Of a stretch of 64,000 nucleotides of DNA, positions 23,535 through 32,013 are shown in pieces. The notes under the pieces were generated by a model, which saw only the letters and a list, made by a program, of their open reading frames with translations, was not told the DNA's origin and did no database searches. A program made the position numbers and the translations under genes. The stretch covers positions 3,410,001 to 3,474,000 of the forward strand of contig NZ_CP157390.1 in the NCBI RefSeq assembly GCF_040050925.1, written 5' to 3'. The stretch comes from Leifsonia sp. NPDC080035. Its GTDB lineage: Bacteria > Actinomycetota > Actinomycetes > Actinomycetales > Microbacteriaceae. The first letter of the stretch is position 1. Every line of letters begins with the position of its first letter.

Positions 23535-25528
23535 GGGCCGCCGACCTCGGGCTCCTGACAAGCGTCTCCACGCCCACCGTCCACCCGGGCGGGTCGCGGG
23601 CTGTCGTCTCCGTGACGCACCCGTCTCTGGAGGCGGATGCCGCGGTCGGCCAGCTCTGGAGCATCCCGCTCTCCGGCCACGCAGCGCCGCGCCGGATCAC
23701 GCGCGGCTTCCGCGACACCGCTCCGCGGTTCTCGCCGGACGGTCGGCTGATCGCGTTCCTGCGCGCCGCGCCGAAGGCCGCCCCCCAGCTGTATGTGGTG
23801 GACGCGGCCGGCGGCGAGCCGGTGCAGGTCACCGATCGCACGCTCGGCGTGAGCGAGTTCGCCTGGGCGCCGGACGGCCGCTCCCTCGCGTTCGTGAGCC
23901 GCGAACCCGAGCAGGGCCGCTATGGCACCGTGGAGGGGATCGACCCGAACGCGGAGCCCGCCCGCCGCATCGACACACTGAAATATCAGGCGAACGGACT
24001 CGGCTACATCACCGATCGTCGCGCGCACGTCTTCCTGGTGTCCGTCCCGGACGTGTGGGCGGAGCCCGCCGTCGCTCCCGCACCGCTGGCGGACGGGTCC
24101 ACCGGCGTGAAGCCGGGCGTGCCGGACGCGCGGCAGCTGACGACGGGGGAGTGGGACGACGGAGGGATCGCGTTCTCGCCGGATGGTGCGACCCTCGCGT
24201 TCGTCTCGGAGCGGCACGCCACGCGCGACACCGACCTGCGCTCGAACGTCTTCCTGGTGCCCGTCGACGGCTCGCGCGAGCCGGTGGACGCGACGGGGGA
24301 GCACGGCTCCTTCTCCGTAGTGGCGGTGCAGTACGGGCTGAACGGCGTCCTGTACGTCAGCGCGCAGGACGTGGGGGAGACCGGCCGCGACTTCGTCGCC
24401 CGCAACACCGCGCTCTACGCGATCGACCGCGCGGGCTCCGCGCCGCGCATCCTCACCGATCCCGAGACCGTCGACCTCACCGAGTCGGACATCGTGGCGT
24501 ACGGCGACGACGCGGTGCTGGTGCGCGACCGCCGCCGGGGCGCGCTGGTGCTGACGCGGGTGTCGTCTTCGGGCACGATCGAGCGGCTCACCGACGAGGC
24601 GACCGTCGTCTCCGGCGTTGCCACAGCAGGCGAGGTCATCGTGGCGAGCATCGCCGATGCGACCACAGCGGGCGATGTGGCGCTGGTCACCGACGCGGGC
24701 CTCACCCGGCTCACCGATTTCTCGCGCGACCTCCGCGCCGCGGGCGTCATCGCGCCGCGCGAGCTCACCGTGAGCGGCCGCGACGGCTACCCGGTGCACG
24801 GCTGGGTCGTGGTGCCGGAGGGCGAGGGCCCGCACCCGGTGCTGCTGGACATCCACGGCGGCCCGTTCGCCGCGTACTCGCCCGCGCTGTTCGATGAGGC
24901 GCAGGTCTACGCGGCCGCCGGATACGCCGTGCTGCTGTGCAACCCGCGCGGCTCCGCCGGCTACGGGCAGGAGCACGGCCGCGTGATCCGCCAGCGCATG
25001 GGGACCGTCGATCTGGACGACGTGCTCGCGTTCCTCGACGGCGCGATCGCCGAGGTCCCGGGCCTCGACGGCGAGCGCGTCGGCGTCATGGGCGGGTCGT
25101 ACGGCGGCTACCTGACCGCGTGGACGATCGCGCACGACCACCGCTTCGCCGCGGCGATCGTCGAGCGCGGCTACCTCGACCCGGAGGCGTTCGTCGGCAC
25201 CAGCGACATCGGCAGCTTCTTCAGCGACGAGTACACCGGCACCGACCCCGAGCGGATGCGCGCGCAGAGTCCGCAGGCGGTCGTCGGCCAGGTGACGACG
25301 CCCACGCTCGTGCTGCACTCGTCGGCGGACCTGCGGTGCCCGCTGGGGCAGGCCGAGCGCTACTACACGGCGCTCAAGCGCAACGGTGTGGAGGCGGAAC
25401 TGGTGATCTTCCCCGGCGAGGACCACGAGCTGAGCCGCAGCGGACGCCCGCGGCACCGCAGGGAGCGCTTCGACATCATCCTCGACTGGTGGGCGCGCCA
25501 CCTGCCGAGCGGCAGCAACCGGGTCTGA
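23531..25528 (+). CDS. S9 family prolyl oligopeptidase-like peptidase
   Basis: A 665-residue serine peptidase. Residues 20-410 form a beta-propeller with SPDG-type blades; the C-terminal alpha/beta hydrolase domain carries GGSYGGYLT (Ser near residue 521), the Asp of HSSADLRCP and the His of GEDHELSRSG. It is cytoplasmic, with no signal peptide, and likely trims short peptides (acylaminoacyl- or dipeptidyl-peptidase type). It is translationally coupled to the SDR gene and ends at a bidirectional hairpin. Confidence 0.93.
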   Translation: MRAADLGLLTSVSTPTVHPGGSRAVVSVTHPSLEADAAVGQLWSIPLSGHAAPRRITRGFRDTAPRFSPDGRLIAFLRAAPKAAPQLYVVDAAGGEPVQVTDRTLGVSEFAWAPDGRSLAFVSREPEQGRYGTVEGIDPNAEPARRIDTLKYQANGLGYITDRRAHVFLVSVPDVWAEPAVAPAPLADGSTGVKPGVPDARQLTTGEWDDGGIAFSPDGATLAFVSERHATRDTDLRSNVFLVPVDGSREPVDATGEHGSFSVVAVQYGLNGVLYVSAQDVGETGRDFVARNTALYAIDRAGSAPRILTDPETVDLTESDIVAYGDDAVLVRDRRRGALVLTRVSSSGTIERLTDEATVVSGVATAGEVIVASIADATTAGDVALVTDAGLTRLTDFSRDLRAAGVIAPRELTVSGRDGYPVHGWVVVPEGEGPHPVLLDIHGGPFAAYSPALFDEAQVYAAAGYAVLLCNPRGSAGYGQEHGRVIRQRMGTVDLDDVLAFLDGAIAEVPGLDGERVGVMGGSYGGYLTAWTIAHDHRFAAAIVERGYLDPEAFVGTSDIGSFFSDEYTGTDPERMRAQSPQAVVGQVTTPTLVLHSSADLRCPLGQAERYYTALKRNGVEAELVIFPGEDHELSRSGRPRHRRERFDIILDWWARHLPSGSNRV

Positions 25529-25532
25529 GCCG

Positions 25533-25569
25533 TCACCGGCGGGGGAGCAGGCCGCTTCCCCGCCGGTGA
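25533..25569. terminator. bidirectional hairpin between S9 peptidase and HdeD-like gene
   Basis: TCACCGGCGGGG (25533-25544) pairs perfectly with CCCCGCCGGTGA (25558-25569) around a 13-base loop. It sits in the 45-base gap between two convergent genes and should stop both. Confidence 0.75.
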
Positions 25570-25573
25570 TATT

Positions 25574-26212
25574 TCACGCGGTCCGGGGCGTGCCGGGGGA
25601 GGACACGGCGGCAAGCGCCTCCCGCCCGAAGGTGAAGGCGCGGACGATGCCGATGATCCCGAGCACGATCAGCGCGACGGCGGCGAACATGATCAGGAAG
25701 AACGTGGACGAGGCTGGCATGATCAGCACGACGAGCCCGGCGATGATGCTCAGGATGCCGTAGGCGATGGCCCAGCCGGACGAGCGAGCGCGTCCGGATT
25801 CGACGAGCGCCATCACGCCCTCGATGATCCAGCCGACACCGATGAACGCGACCGCGAGGATCAGGAGCACGGTGGCGGCCTCCGCGACGTTCTTCAGCGC
25901 GATGACGCCCGCGATCACCAGCAGGACCCCCAGGATGATGTTGAGCGTGCGGATGCCGCCGCTGATGCCGCGCGCGAAGATCCCGACGCCGAGCCGCATG
26001 ATCCCGGAGACCACGAAATAGATCCCGAGGAAGATCGCGAAGACGGCGATCGTCTTGGCCGGCCAGAGCAGCAGCACGACGCCGAGGATGACGGCGACGA
26101 CGCCGCTGACGCCGAGGACCGCGCGGATGCCGTTGATGGCGGATCGCGTCATGTCGGTGGCGTCGAGCGAGAACTCGTGGACGGCTCTGGCGAGCGGATC
26201 GGTGGAGGACAT
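25574..26212 (-). CDS. HdeD/DUF308 family membrane protein
   Basis: A 212-residue protein with six hydrophobic helices arranged as three hairpins (VAVILGVVLLLWPAKTIAVF is the first), the HdeD/DUF308 pattern linked to acid resistance in enterobacteria. Its role in actinobacteria is not known. The ATG at 26212 (MSSTDPLARAV) is preferred because AAGGA lies eight bases upstream; an ATG three codons earlier (26221) overlaps that site. It is a single gene, convergent with the S9 peptidase. Confidence 0.85.
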   Translation of the reverse strand: MSSTDPLARAVHEFSLDATDMTRSAINGIRAVLGVSGVVAVILGVVLLLWPAKTIAVFAIFLGIYFVVSGIMRLGVGIFARGISGGIRTLNIILGVLLVIAGVIALKNVAEAATVLLILAVAFIGVGWIIEGVMALVESGRARSSGWAIAYGILSIIAGLVVLIMPASSTFFLIMFAAVALIVLGIIGIVRAFTFGREALAAVSSPGTPRTA

Positions 26213-26334
26213 CCGGAACATCCTTATCTCTCGGGGGCCGCGCGGGCCGTGGCGTCACTCGAACACTAGCGATGCGGGTGCCGCGTGCGTCAGTGCCGTT
26301 CTGCGTGGCGTCGGCGTGCTGCCAGGATTGTGGT

Positions 26335-26871
26335 GTGGACCTCGACAGACTCGGCGAACGGATCTGCATCCTGGGCCCGTCGAACAGCGGCAAGTCGACG
26401 CTCGCTGCGGCCATCGGCGCCCGGCGTTCGCTACCCGTGGTGCACCTCGACCAGTACCGGTTCCAGCCGGGCACACAGTGGGTGGAGCGTCCGGACGGCG
26501 AGTTCGAGGCACTGCACGATGCCGCGGTCGCCGGCGAGCGCTGGGTCATCGACGGGAACTATTCGCGCTGGCTGCCGACTCGGCTCGAACGAGCCACGGG
26601 GCTGGTGCTGCTGGACGCGTCGACGGCGGCCAGCATGATCCGTTACTTTCGCCGCACGTTGGGAAGCGGTCACCGAGTGGGCGCCCTCGAAGGCACCCGG
26701 GACCGGATCGGGATGGAGATGATCACGTTCATCCTCGGGCCGGCCCGAGCAGGTCGGCGCCGCAATCGTGTCGTGTTCGAGGATTTCGCGGGACCCAAGA
26801 CGTTCGTGCCAAGCCGCGGGGCATTGCGAGAGTTCTACCGAGACAACGGGCTCACGTTCGACGCTCGGTGA
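26335..26871 (+). CDS. P-loop nucleotide kinase-like protein
   Basis: A 178-residue P-loop protein with Walker A GPSNSGKST (near residue 13) and the pattern VVHLDQYRF then WVIDGNYSRWL, typical of small adenylate kinase-like proteins annotated as AAA ATPase or topology modulation protein. It probably phosphorylates a small molecule. The GTG at 26335 lies six bases after CAGGAT (26323-26328), as in other leaderless genes here. It begins an accessory-looking stretch and is convergent with the nucleoside hydrolase. Confidence 0.8.
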   Translation: MDLDRLGERICILGPSNSGKSTLAAAIGARRSLPVVHLDQYRFQPGTQWVERPDGEFEALHDAAVAGERWVIDGNYSRWLPTRLERATGLVLLDASTAASMIRYFRRTLGSGHRVGALEGTRDRIGMEMITFILGPARAGRRRNRVVFEDFAGPKTFVPSRGALREFYRDNGLTFDAR

Positions 26872-26920
26872 ACTCACGCGGATCGAGTTGCAGCCATCGC
26901 GGCCCTCGCGGGTGAAGCGC

Positions 26921-26940
26921 TGATAATGCACATTATGTCA
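26921..26940. repeat. AT-rich palindrome at a gene end
   Basis: ATAATG and CATTAT flank a CA centre within TGATAATGCACATTATGTCA. This is unusually AT-rich for the region. It overlaps the stop codon of the nucleoside hydrolase and lies between two convergent genes, so a promoter role for either is unlikely. Confidence 0.45.
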
Positions 26941-27838
26941 GGTCACGCACCGCTCTAGGACGGAAGCGTCGATCGATCGCCCCCTCGAGCATGGCGTCCA
27001 GGGCACGCGCAACCTCGATCGGGTTACGGATGGCCGTGGTGTATCGCATCCGTCCGGCAGCCTCGGGTGTCCAGGTGTTGTGGCCGTCGGCTTCGACGGC
27101 CACGCTGCCGGGTGGGCTGAGCTCGAACCCCCACCGCTCCGGGTCCACAGCCAGCAGGACCGCCAGGAGGTCCCAGCTGGGACGCCCGCCGCGCCTGCCG
27201 CAGAAGGCGCGATACGCCGACGAGACCAGGTCGACCCGGTCGGAGCTGGTCAGACCCCTGCCCGTCTCGATCTCTGCACCGATCTCCCACCCGAGAAGGT
27301 CCAGCGGTGTCGGCCATCGAGTGAGCATGGCGCGCGTCAGCTCGGGGGCCGCGGCGAAGTTGTACTCGACGCCGCTCGGGAAACGGCCCCCCATGACCGC
27401 CGCGCGTTCGATCTTCCGTGCCACAGTGTCCGCGCCCGCGTCATCGAGAAGGCCCACGAGGATCCCGTAGAACCCGAGCGAGACGAGGGTGAGCGAATGG
27501 TCGGCGGCTGAGTCCAGCACCCGGTTCCAGAGGCGCCCAGCGGGCTCGATCGCGCGCGAATCGTCCTCACGGCCGTGCGCCTGCACGAGGGCGTGTGCGA
27601 AGTCGTTCCGAGCGACGCGATCGTCGAGTTCGGCGAGCGACCCCACGGGGATGCCGGGACGCCCGAACGCTCGATTGATCGCGGCGACAGCGAGCCCACC
27701 CCAGCGGCTCGGAGTGTTCACGAGCACCGCGGCGATCTCCACGGTTCCCTCATCGGCCAGAGCATGCGCGACCACGAGCGCGCCCACGTCGTCCACGTCG
27801 TCGAAGATGTCGGTCTCGATGACCAAGCGGACCGTCAC
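26933..27838 (-). CDS. nucleoside hydrolase-like protein
   Basis: A 301-residue member of the inosine-uridine nucleoside hydrolase fold. The N-terminal Ca2+-binding Asp cluster is IETDIFDDVDDVGAL rather than the usual DTDPGIDDA, so spacing differs but the Asp residues are present. AAVMGGRFPSGVEYNFAAAP and the late DGHNTWTP fit the family's substrate and metal loops. It should cleave N-glycosidic bonds of nucleosides, but the altered motif makes the substrate uncertain. The GTG at 27838 follows GGGGGAGGGCGA. Confidence 0.8.
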   Translation of the reverse strand: MTVRLVIETDIFDDVDDVGALVVAHALADEGTVEIAAVLVNTPSRWGGLAVAAINRAFGRPGIPVGSLAELDDRVARNDFAHALVQAHGREDDSRAIEPAGRLWNRVLDSAADHSLTLVSLGFYGILVGLLDDAGADTVARKIERAAVMGGRFPSGVEYNFAAAPELTRAMLTRWPTPLDLLGWEIGAEIETGRGLTSSDRVDLVSSAYRAFCGRRGGRPSWDLLAVLLAVDPERWGFELSPPGSVAVEADGHNTWTPEAAGRMRYTTAIRNPIEVARALDAMLEGAIDRRFRPRAVRDLT

Positions 27839-28114
27839 TCGCCCTCCCCCGTCCGCTCCTCCGCGTCAGGCCGTTCGGCCCGGGTGGCGGCGCGCACGTC
27901 ATCGAGGTGCCCGCGGCCGTGATCCATGGCGCGAGCGTACTCGCTCACGACGAACCGATCTGCTCGGACACGTCGCCGCCGCGCGACGTGGAGTCGCCGT
28001 GGACGCGGCCACGTACCCGGCGTGCGGGTCTGTGGTCCTGGGAGGCCCCTCGACACCGAGCGACCTCATCCGCTGAACTGTGTGTTGTCGATCGCAACGG
28101 AGGGAACGCACGGC

Positions 28115-28711
28115 ATGAAACTCACGGTCAGTCTGCAGGTCACGCTCGACGGCGTCGCCCAGGCCAACGGAGGGAACGACGAGGAACTGGATCCGGGCTT
28201 CACCCGAGGCGGGTGGGCGATCGCGTTCGACGACGCCGAGTGCGGCGACTACATCTTGGAGACCTGGCGTCGTGCCGATGCCTTCCTGCTGGGACGGAAG
28301 ACCTTCGATCTGTTCGCGACGTACTGGGGCGCGCGCCGGGATGACGGAGGATTCGGGGAGGCGATCAGTTCGCGACCGAAATTCGTCGTCTCGAACACGC
28401 TGGAGGACCCGCGGTGGGAGCACTCGACCGTCCTCTCGGGCGATGTCGCCGCGCGCATCGGGGAGGTCACGGCCGGTTCCGAGGGTGAGCTCCTCCTCGT
28501 CGGCAGCGTGGCCCTGGCTCGATGGCTCCTCGAGAACGAACTCGTCGACGAGCTGAATCTCATCCAGTTCCCCGTCATCATCGGTCAGGGGACGTCGTTC
28601 CTTCCGCGCGAGGGTCGCGCCATTTCGCTGGAGCTACGGGACTCGCGCGTCTTCCCCAGCGGGATCGTGGCCCTCACCTACGGCGTCGGGGGCAGCCCGC
28701 GGCTCGCGTGA
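28115..28711 (+). CDS. dihydrofolate reductase family protein (RibD_C-like), copy 1
   Basis: A 198-residue RibD C-terminal/DHFR-fold protein: VSLQVTLDGVAQ at the start, LLGRKTFDLFA near residue 57, PKFVVSNTLEDPRW near 87, LLLVGSVALARWL near 129 and a PVIIGQGTSFL strand. Such proteins bind NADPH but have unknown substrates. The ATG follows an AACGGAGGGAACG site. Two further paralogues lie at 30912 and 51182 with the same landmarks. Confidence 0.88.
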   Translation: MKLTVSLQVTLDGVAQANGGNDEELDPGFTRGGWAIAFDDAECGDYILETWRRADAFLLGRKTFDLFATYWGARRDDGGFGEAISSRPKFVVSNTLEDPRWEHSTVLSGDVAARIGEVTAGSEGELLLVGSVALARWLLENELVDELNLIQFPVIIGQGTSFLPREGRAISLELRDSRVFPSGIVALTYGVGGSPRLA

Positions 28712-28742
28712 GCTGCTTGCACTCGGAGAAGCGGAGCACGAC

Positions 28743-29513
28743 GTGACTGCGCAACGCGACGGATCGGCCGCGCTCGGCGTGGATCCGGAGAGGACCACCT
28801 CCACATGGCGGGGACTCGCTGGTGGGATCGGGGTGCAGCTCGGGCGCCTGGTCCTCATCGTCTCGGCATCCCTCGTGCTGCCCGTGCTCGGGGTGCGCGG
28901 CTGGGATGTCGGGTTGGTTGTGAACGCGCTGTGCTGCATCTATGCGGTGGTCCTCGTGACCGGGTGCCGACTGTGGCGCGCGTCCGGCATCGCACGCGTT
29001 CGCGTCGCCCCGATCGCTGTTCTGGCGCTGATACCTCTGGTCGTCGAGGCCGTCTCCTGGCTTCTCCCGGCCGGCCTGGTGGATGCGCCGCCTGGCGCAG
29101 CGTGGTGGGCCCTCTCGATGCTGCTCGTCGGCGTGAATGAGGAACTGATCAGTCGTGTCGTCGTTCTCTCGGTTCTGCGTCGCGCTTTCACAGCCGTGCC
29201 CGCAGTGCTGATCGGCGCCGTGCTGTTCGGGTTGCAACACCTGTCGCAACTGCTCACCGGGGCCACGTCCGATCCCGGTGAGATGATATGGCTGATCGTC
29301 ACTGCGACCTGCTTCGGGTTCGCCTACGGTGCGTATCAGGCACGGTTCGGCTGGGTGCTGCCGCTGATCGTGTTGCACGCGCTCTCCGACTGGCTATCGG
29401 TGCTCTCCCCCGGCCGCCCCGGCGATGTCGTCACTGTGGTTGTGTTGGCAGTACTCATCGCGACGGGCGTTCTCCTCCTCGCACCACGATTCGCTCCTCA
29501 CGCGCTCCGATGA
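28743..29513 (+). CDS. CPBP family intramembrane metalloprotease
   Basis: A 256-residue membrane protein with about eight helices and the CPBP/Abi motifs: NEELISR (near residue 130), LFGLQHL (near 160) and LHALSDW (near 212), which together supply the Glu, His and Asn/Asp metal ligands. Related proteins process prenylated substrates in eukaryotes or give immunity to bacteriocins; the bacterial target here is unknown. The GTG start lies 31 bases after the RibD_C-like gene, so the two may be co-transcribed. Confidence 0.85.
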   Translation: MTAQRDGSAALGVDPERTTSTWRGLAGGIGVQLGRLVLIVSASLVLPVLGVRGWDVGLVVNALCCIYAVVLVTGCRLWRASGIARVRVAPIAVLALIPLVVEAVSWLLPAGLVDAPPGAAWWALSMLLVGVNEELISRVVVLSVLRRAFTAVPAVLIGAVLFGLQHLSQLLTGATSDPGEMIWLIVTATCFGFAYGAYQARFGWVLPLIVLHALSDWLSVLSPGRPGDVVTVVVLAVLIATGVLLLAPRFAPHALR

Positions 29514-29542
29514 CTCCGCAGCACACCGATCCGGGAGGATCC

Positions 29543-30142
29543 ATGTCGCACTTCACTCACGTGCCGCCGTCCGGCATCCCGGACCGGCTTGTCACGGACG
29601 CGTTCACCCTGCGCCCGCTGCGCGTCGCCGACACGGCGCTCGACTACGACGCCGTGATGGAGAGTCGGGTGTATCTGCGGCCGTGGGAGCAGACCGGGTG
29701 GCCGGCCGACGACTTCACGTTCGCCGAGGATCTCGAGGATGTCACGATGCTGGAGCATCGGCATGACGAGCGTCAGGCGTTCACCTATACGGTGCTCTCC
29801 CCCGACGAATCCGAGTGCCTCGGGTGCGTCTACATCCTGCCGCCCGACGCACGGCACTACCGCGAGGCCACCGTTGCGCCGGCCGGCGATGCGGAATGGG
29901 AGGACGTCGGCGCGCTGGTGAGCTTCTGGGTGCGCACGTCTCGACTGGCGAGCGGACTCGACGTGGCGCTGCTCGACAGCGTGCGGGCTTGGCTCGCGCA
30001 GTATCCGCGCCTGGGGAGGCCGCTCTACGTCACGAACGAGCGGGTCGACCAGCAGGTGGCGATGCTGAAGGGCACGGAGCTGCAGCTCCTCTTCCGCATC
30101 ACCAAGCCGACGCACCCGGGGTCCTACCTGGCGTTCGGATGA
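29543..30142 (+). CDS. GNAT-like acyltransferase-fold protein
   Basis: A 199-residue protein whose centre resembles the GNAT N-acetyltransferase fold: FTLRPLRVADTALDYDAVME at residues 24-43, then a FTYTVLSPDESECLGCVYI strand pair. The acetyl-CoA loop Q/R-x2-G-x-G/A is not clear; SRLASGLDVALLDSVRAWL stands in its place, so activity is uncertain. The ATG at 29543 follows GGGAGGA. It is 29 bases after the CPBP gene on the same strand. Confidence 0.72.
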   Translation: MSHFTHVPPSGIPDRLVTDAFTLRPLRVADTALDYDAVMESRVYLRPWEQTGWPADDFTFAEDLEDVTMLEHRHDERQAFTYTVLSPDESECLGCVYILPPDARHYREATVAPAGDAEWEDVGALVSFWVRTSRLASGLDVALLDSVRAWLAQYPRLGRPLYVTNERVDQQVAMLKGTELQLLFRITKPTHPGSYLAFG

Positions 30143-30246
30143 TGCTCGACGTGTTCGACTCGTGCCCTCGCCACCATCTGCTGGTCGTCGGCGCCGCAGC
30201 GCTGGCGTCGTCCCGGCTGCGCGGCCGCCGGGCGCGCTGACGCGGG

Positions 30247-30783
30247 TCAGACCGGGGCGAGCTCCTCGAACGGGCCGGACGGCAGCGTCACCTCGATGAC
30301 GTCGCCGGCCTTCACGACGCCGCCCTCGATGACGACCGCCATGACGCCCGCCTTGCGCACGGTCGCGCCATCCTCATCGGTTCCGACGACCTGCTTGAGC
30401 AACCCGGGGCGGAAGCGGTCGATCTGCACGCACGGATTGCGCAGACCCGTCAGCTCGACGACGGCCCGATCCCCCAGGCGCAGCACGGTCCCCCGCGGCA
30501 GCCCGAGCAGGTCGACACCCGCCGTCGTGACGTTCTCGCCGAGCTGTCCCGGCTCCACGTCCGCGGTGACCTCGTCGAAGAGCTCGCTGTGGATCAGGTG
30601 CACCTGGCGGAGGTTGGGCTGCGTCGGGTCGCGCCGCACCCGGGAGAGGTGCTGAACGGTCGCGCCGAAGTGGGCATCCCCCTCTACTCCGAGCCCGGCC
30701 ACGAGCGTGATCGCATCCTCCGGGGCCTTCGAGAAACGGTGCCGCGCGTCGCGGCTGACCCCCACCACCCGTGCGCTCGTCAT
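30247..30783 (-). CDS. MOSC domain protein
   Basis: A 178-residue stand-alone MOSC domain: HFGATVQHLSRV and PNLRQVHLIHSELF near residues 40-65, GQLGENVTTAGVDL near 78, and LTGLRNPCVQIDRF with the conserved Cys near 116. MOSC proteins handle sulphur for molybdenum cofactor enzymes or act as molybdenum-dependent reductases. The ATG at 30783 (MTSARVVGVSRD) is the family start. It is a single gene diverging from the second RibD_C-like gene. Confidence 0.92.
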   Translation of the reverse strand: MTSARVVGVSRDARHRFSKAPEDAITLVAGLGVEGDAHFGATVQHLSRVRRDPTQPNLRQVHLIHSELFDEVTADVEPGQLGENVTTAGVDLLGLPRGTVLRLGDRAVVELTGLRNPCVQIDRFRPGLLKQVVGTDEDGATVRKAGVMAVVIEGGVVKAGDVIEVTLPSGPFEELAPV

Positions 30784-30911
30784 GCGACCATCGTTGCGCA
30801 CCGGCCGGTGGTCCGTCCAACGGCGCGCGTGGACGGGACGAGCACGGCAGTCGAAATCGGCTCCCGCCATTCGTGTAGGACGCGAAGCACGAGAACGGAA
30901 AGGGGCTTCGA

Positions 30912-31511
30912 ATGAGTGCGATCTTCATCGCCGAGCACATCAGTCTCGAGGGCGTCATGCAGGCGCCAGGCCGGGCCGACGAGGACACGAGGGGCGGCTT
31001 CCGCGGCGGCGGCTGGGCGACCGCCGGGGCGAACGGGCAGGTCACCTCGGCACTCGCAGACCGCGTCGGCCAGGCGGGCGGGATGCGTCTGCTCCTCGGC
31101 CGCCGGAGCTACGACGACATGCTCTCGTACTGGAACGCGCAGGGCGGCCCGTTCGCGGAGGGCCTCAACGCCGCCCCCAAGTACGTCGTCTCGCGTCAAA
31201 CGGGCACCCCACTCCCCTGGCCGAACTCCACACCGATCACCGGCGACGTGGTCGACGCCATCCGTGCCCTGAAGCGGGAGCCGGGTCCGGAGCTGTGCGT
31301 CATGGGCAGCGGCGAACTGGTCGACACCCTGCTCCGTCGCCGGCTCGCCGAGGAACTGCTGCTCTTCATCCACCCGCTGCTCCTCGGGTCCGGCCGGCGG
31401 CTCTTCCCCGCCGAAGGGGCAGCGCCGTTGGCAGTCGAACGCCTCTCGTCCGCCGCCACGGAGACGGGCGTCGTCATCGCGCGCTACCGCGTGCGGGACG
31501 TCGCGCCCTGA
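30912..31511 (+). CDS. dihydrofolate reductase family protein (RibD_C-like), copy 2
   Basis: A 199-residue RibD_C-like protein with the same landmarks as the copies at 28115 and 51182: HISLEGVMQAPGRADEDT, LLLGRRSYDDML near residue 60, PKYVVSRQTG near 90 and LCVMGSGELVDTLL near 133. It is predicted to be an NADPH-dependent reductase of unknown substrate. Its last 28 bases overlap the convergent CGNR regulator gene. Confidence 0.87.
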   Translation: MSAIFIAEHISLEGVMQAPGRADEDTRGGFRGGGWATAGANGQVTSALADRVGQAGGMRLLLGRRSYDDMLSYWNAQGGPFAEGLNAAPKYVVSRQTGTPLPWPNSTPITGDVVDAIRALKREPGPELCVMGSGELVDTLLRRRLAEELLLFIHPLLLGSGRRLFPAEGAAPLAVERLSSAATETGVVIARYRVRDVAP

Positions 31512-31939
31512 CCGGCGCGGGCGTAGTGCCGGCGCGCCTTCATCCGGTTGCCGCACTGCGACATCGAGCACCAGCGAGCGGAGTTCGGCTTGCTGTGGTC
31601 GATCAGGAACTTGTTGCACTCCGGATTCGCGCACGGCCGGAGCCGGCCGGGCAGCTCCTCCTGGATGCGCGCCCACTCGAGCACGAGCTCCGCCCTCCCC
31701 CGCTCCCCCTCCGGCGCGTCGAGCATCCACTCGATGCCGGTGCTGGTGAGCGTCGGGCGCTTGCGCACACCGTCCAGGTGGTGTGCGAGCACAGCGGCCT
31801 CCGTCTCGCCGCGGATGACGGCGTGCAGTTCGTCGCGGAGGCGGGCCGTCTCGGGGTCGGCCAGCGTCTCGACGATGCGGCCGTCGACGACGGGCGCGCT
31901 GTTGAGCACGTCGAGAAGGGCTTGTTCGCTCGGTGTCAC
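31484..31939 (-). CDS. CGNR zinc-finger transcriptional regulator
   Basis: A 151-residue regulator with an N-terminal ABATE-type stress/ligand domain and a C-terminal CGNR zinc finger: RPCANPECNKFLIDHSK and WCSMSQCGNRMKARRHYAR. CGNR proteins are presumed DNA-binding repressors. The GTG at 31939 lies immediately beside a 30-bp palindrome, so autoregulation is very likely, and the same site lies upstream of the divergent TDT transporter. Its 3' end overlaps the convergent RibD_C-like gene by 28 bases. Confidence 0.87.
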   Translation of the reverse strand: MTPSEQALLDVLNSAPVVDGRIVETLADPETARLRDELHAVIRGETEAAVLAHHLDGVRKRPTLTSTGIEWMLDAPEGERGRAELVLEWARIQEELPGRLRPCANPECNKFLIDHSKPNSARWCSMSQCGNRMKARRHYARAGQGATSRTR

Positions 31940-31969
31940 CTAACCAGTCTAACACGTTTGACAGGTTAG
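31940..31969. promoter_or_regulatory. 30-bp palindromic operator between CGNR regulator and TDT transporter
   Basis: The element starts CTAACC and ends GGTTAG; 24 of its 30 positions are symmetrical, including inner GTC/GAC and AAC/GTT pairs. It touches the start codon of the CGNR gene and lies 44 bases before the transporter ATG, overlapping its likely promoter region. It is the obvious binding site for the CGNR protein. Confidence 0.75.
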
Positions 31970-32013
31970 ATAGTCGTTCGCTAGAGTCGGCCGGTCACCG
32001 AAAGGACGCCACC

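Noticed and set aside
27835..27927. A 30-codon open frame overlapping the start of the nucleoside hydrolase gene
   Set aside because: The GTGA overlap is suggestive, but the sequence is Arg/Glu/Asp low complexity with no clear ribosome site of its own; the GGGAGGG within it is better explained as the site of the hydrolase gene.
30139..30240. A 33-codon frame overlapping the stop of the GNAT-like gene by ATGA
   Set aside because: It is short and Arg/Ala-rich, and codon use does not separate it from chance open frames; evidence is insufficient.
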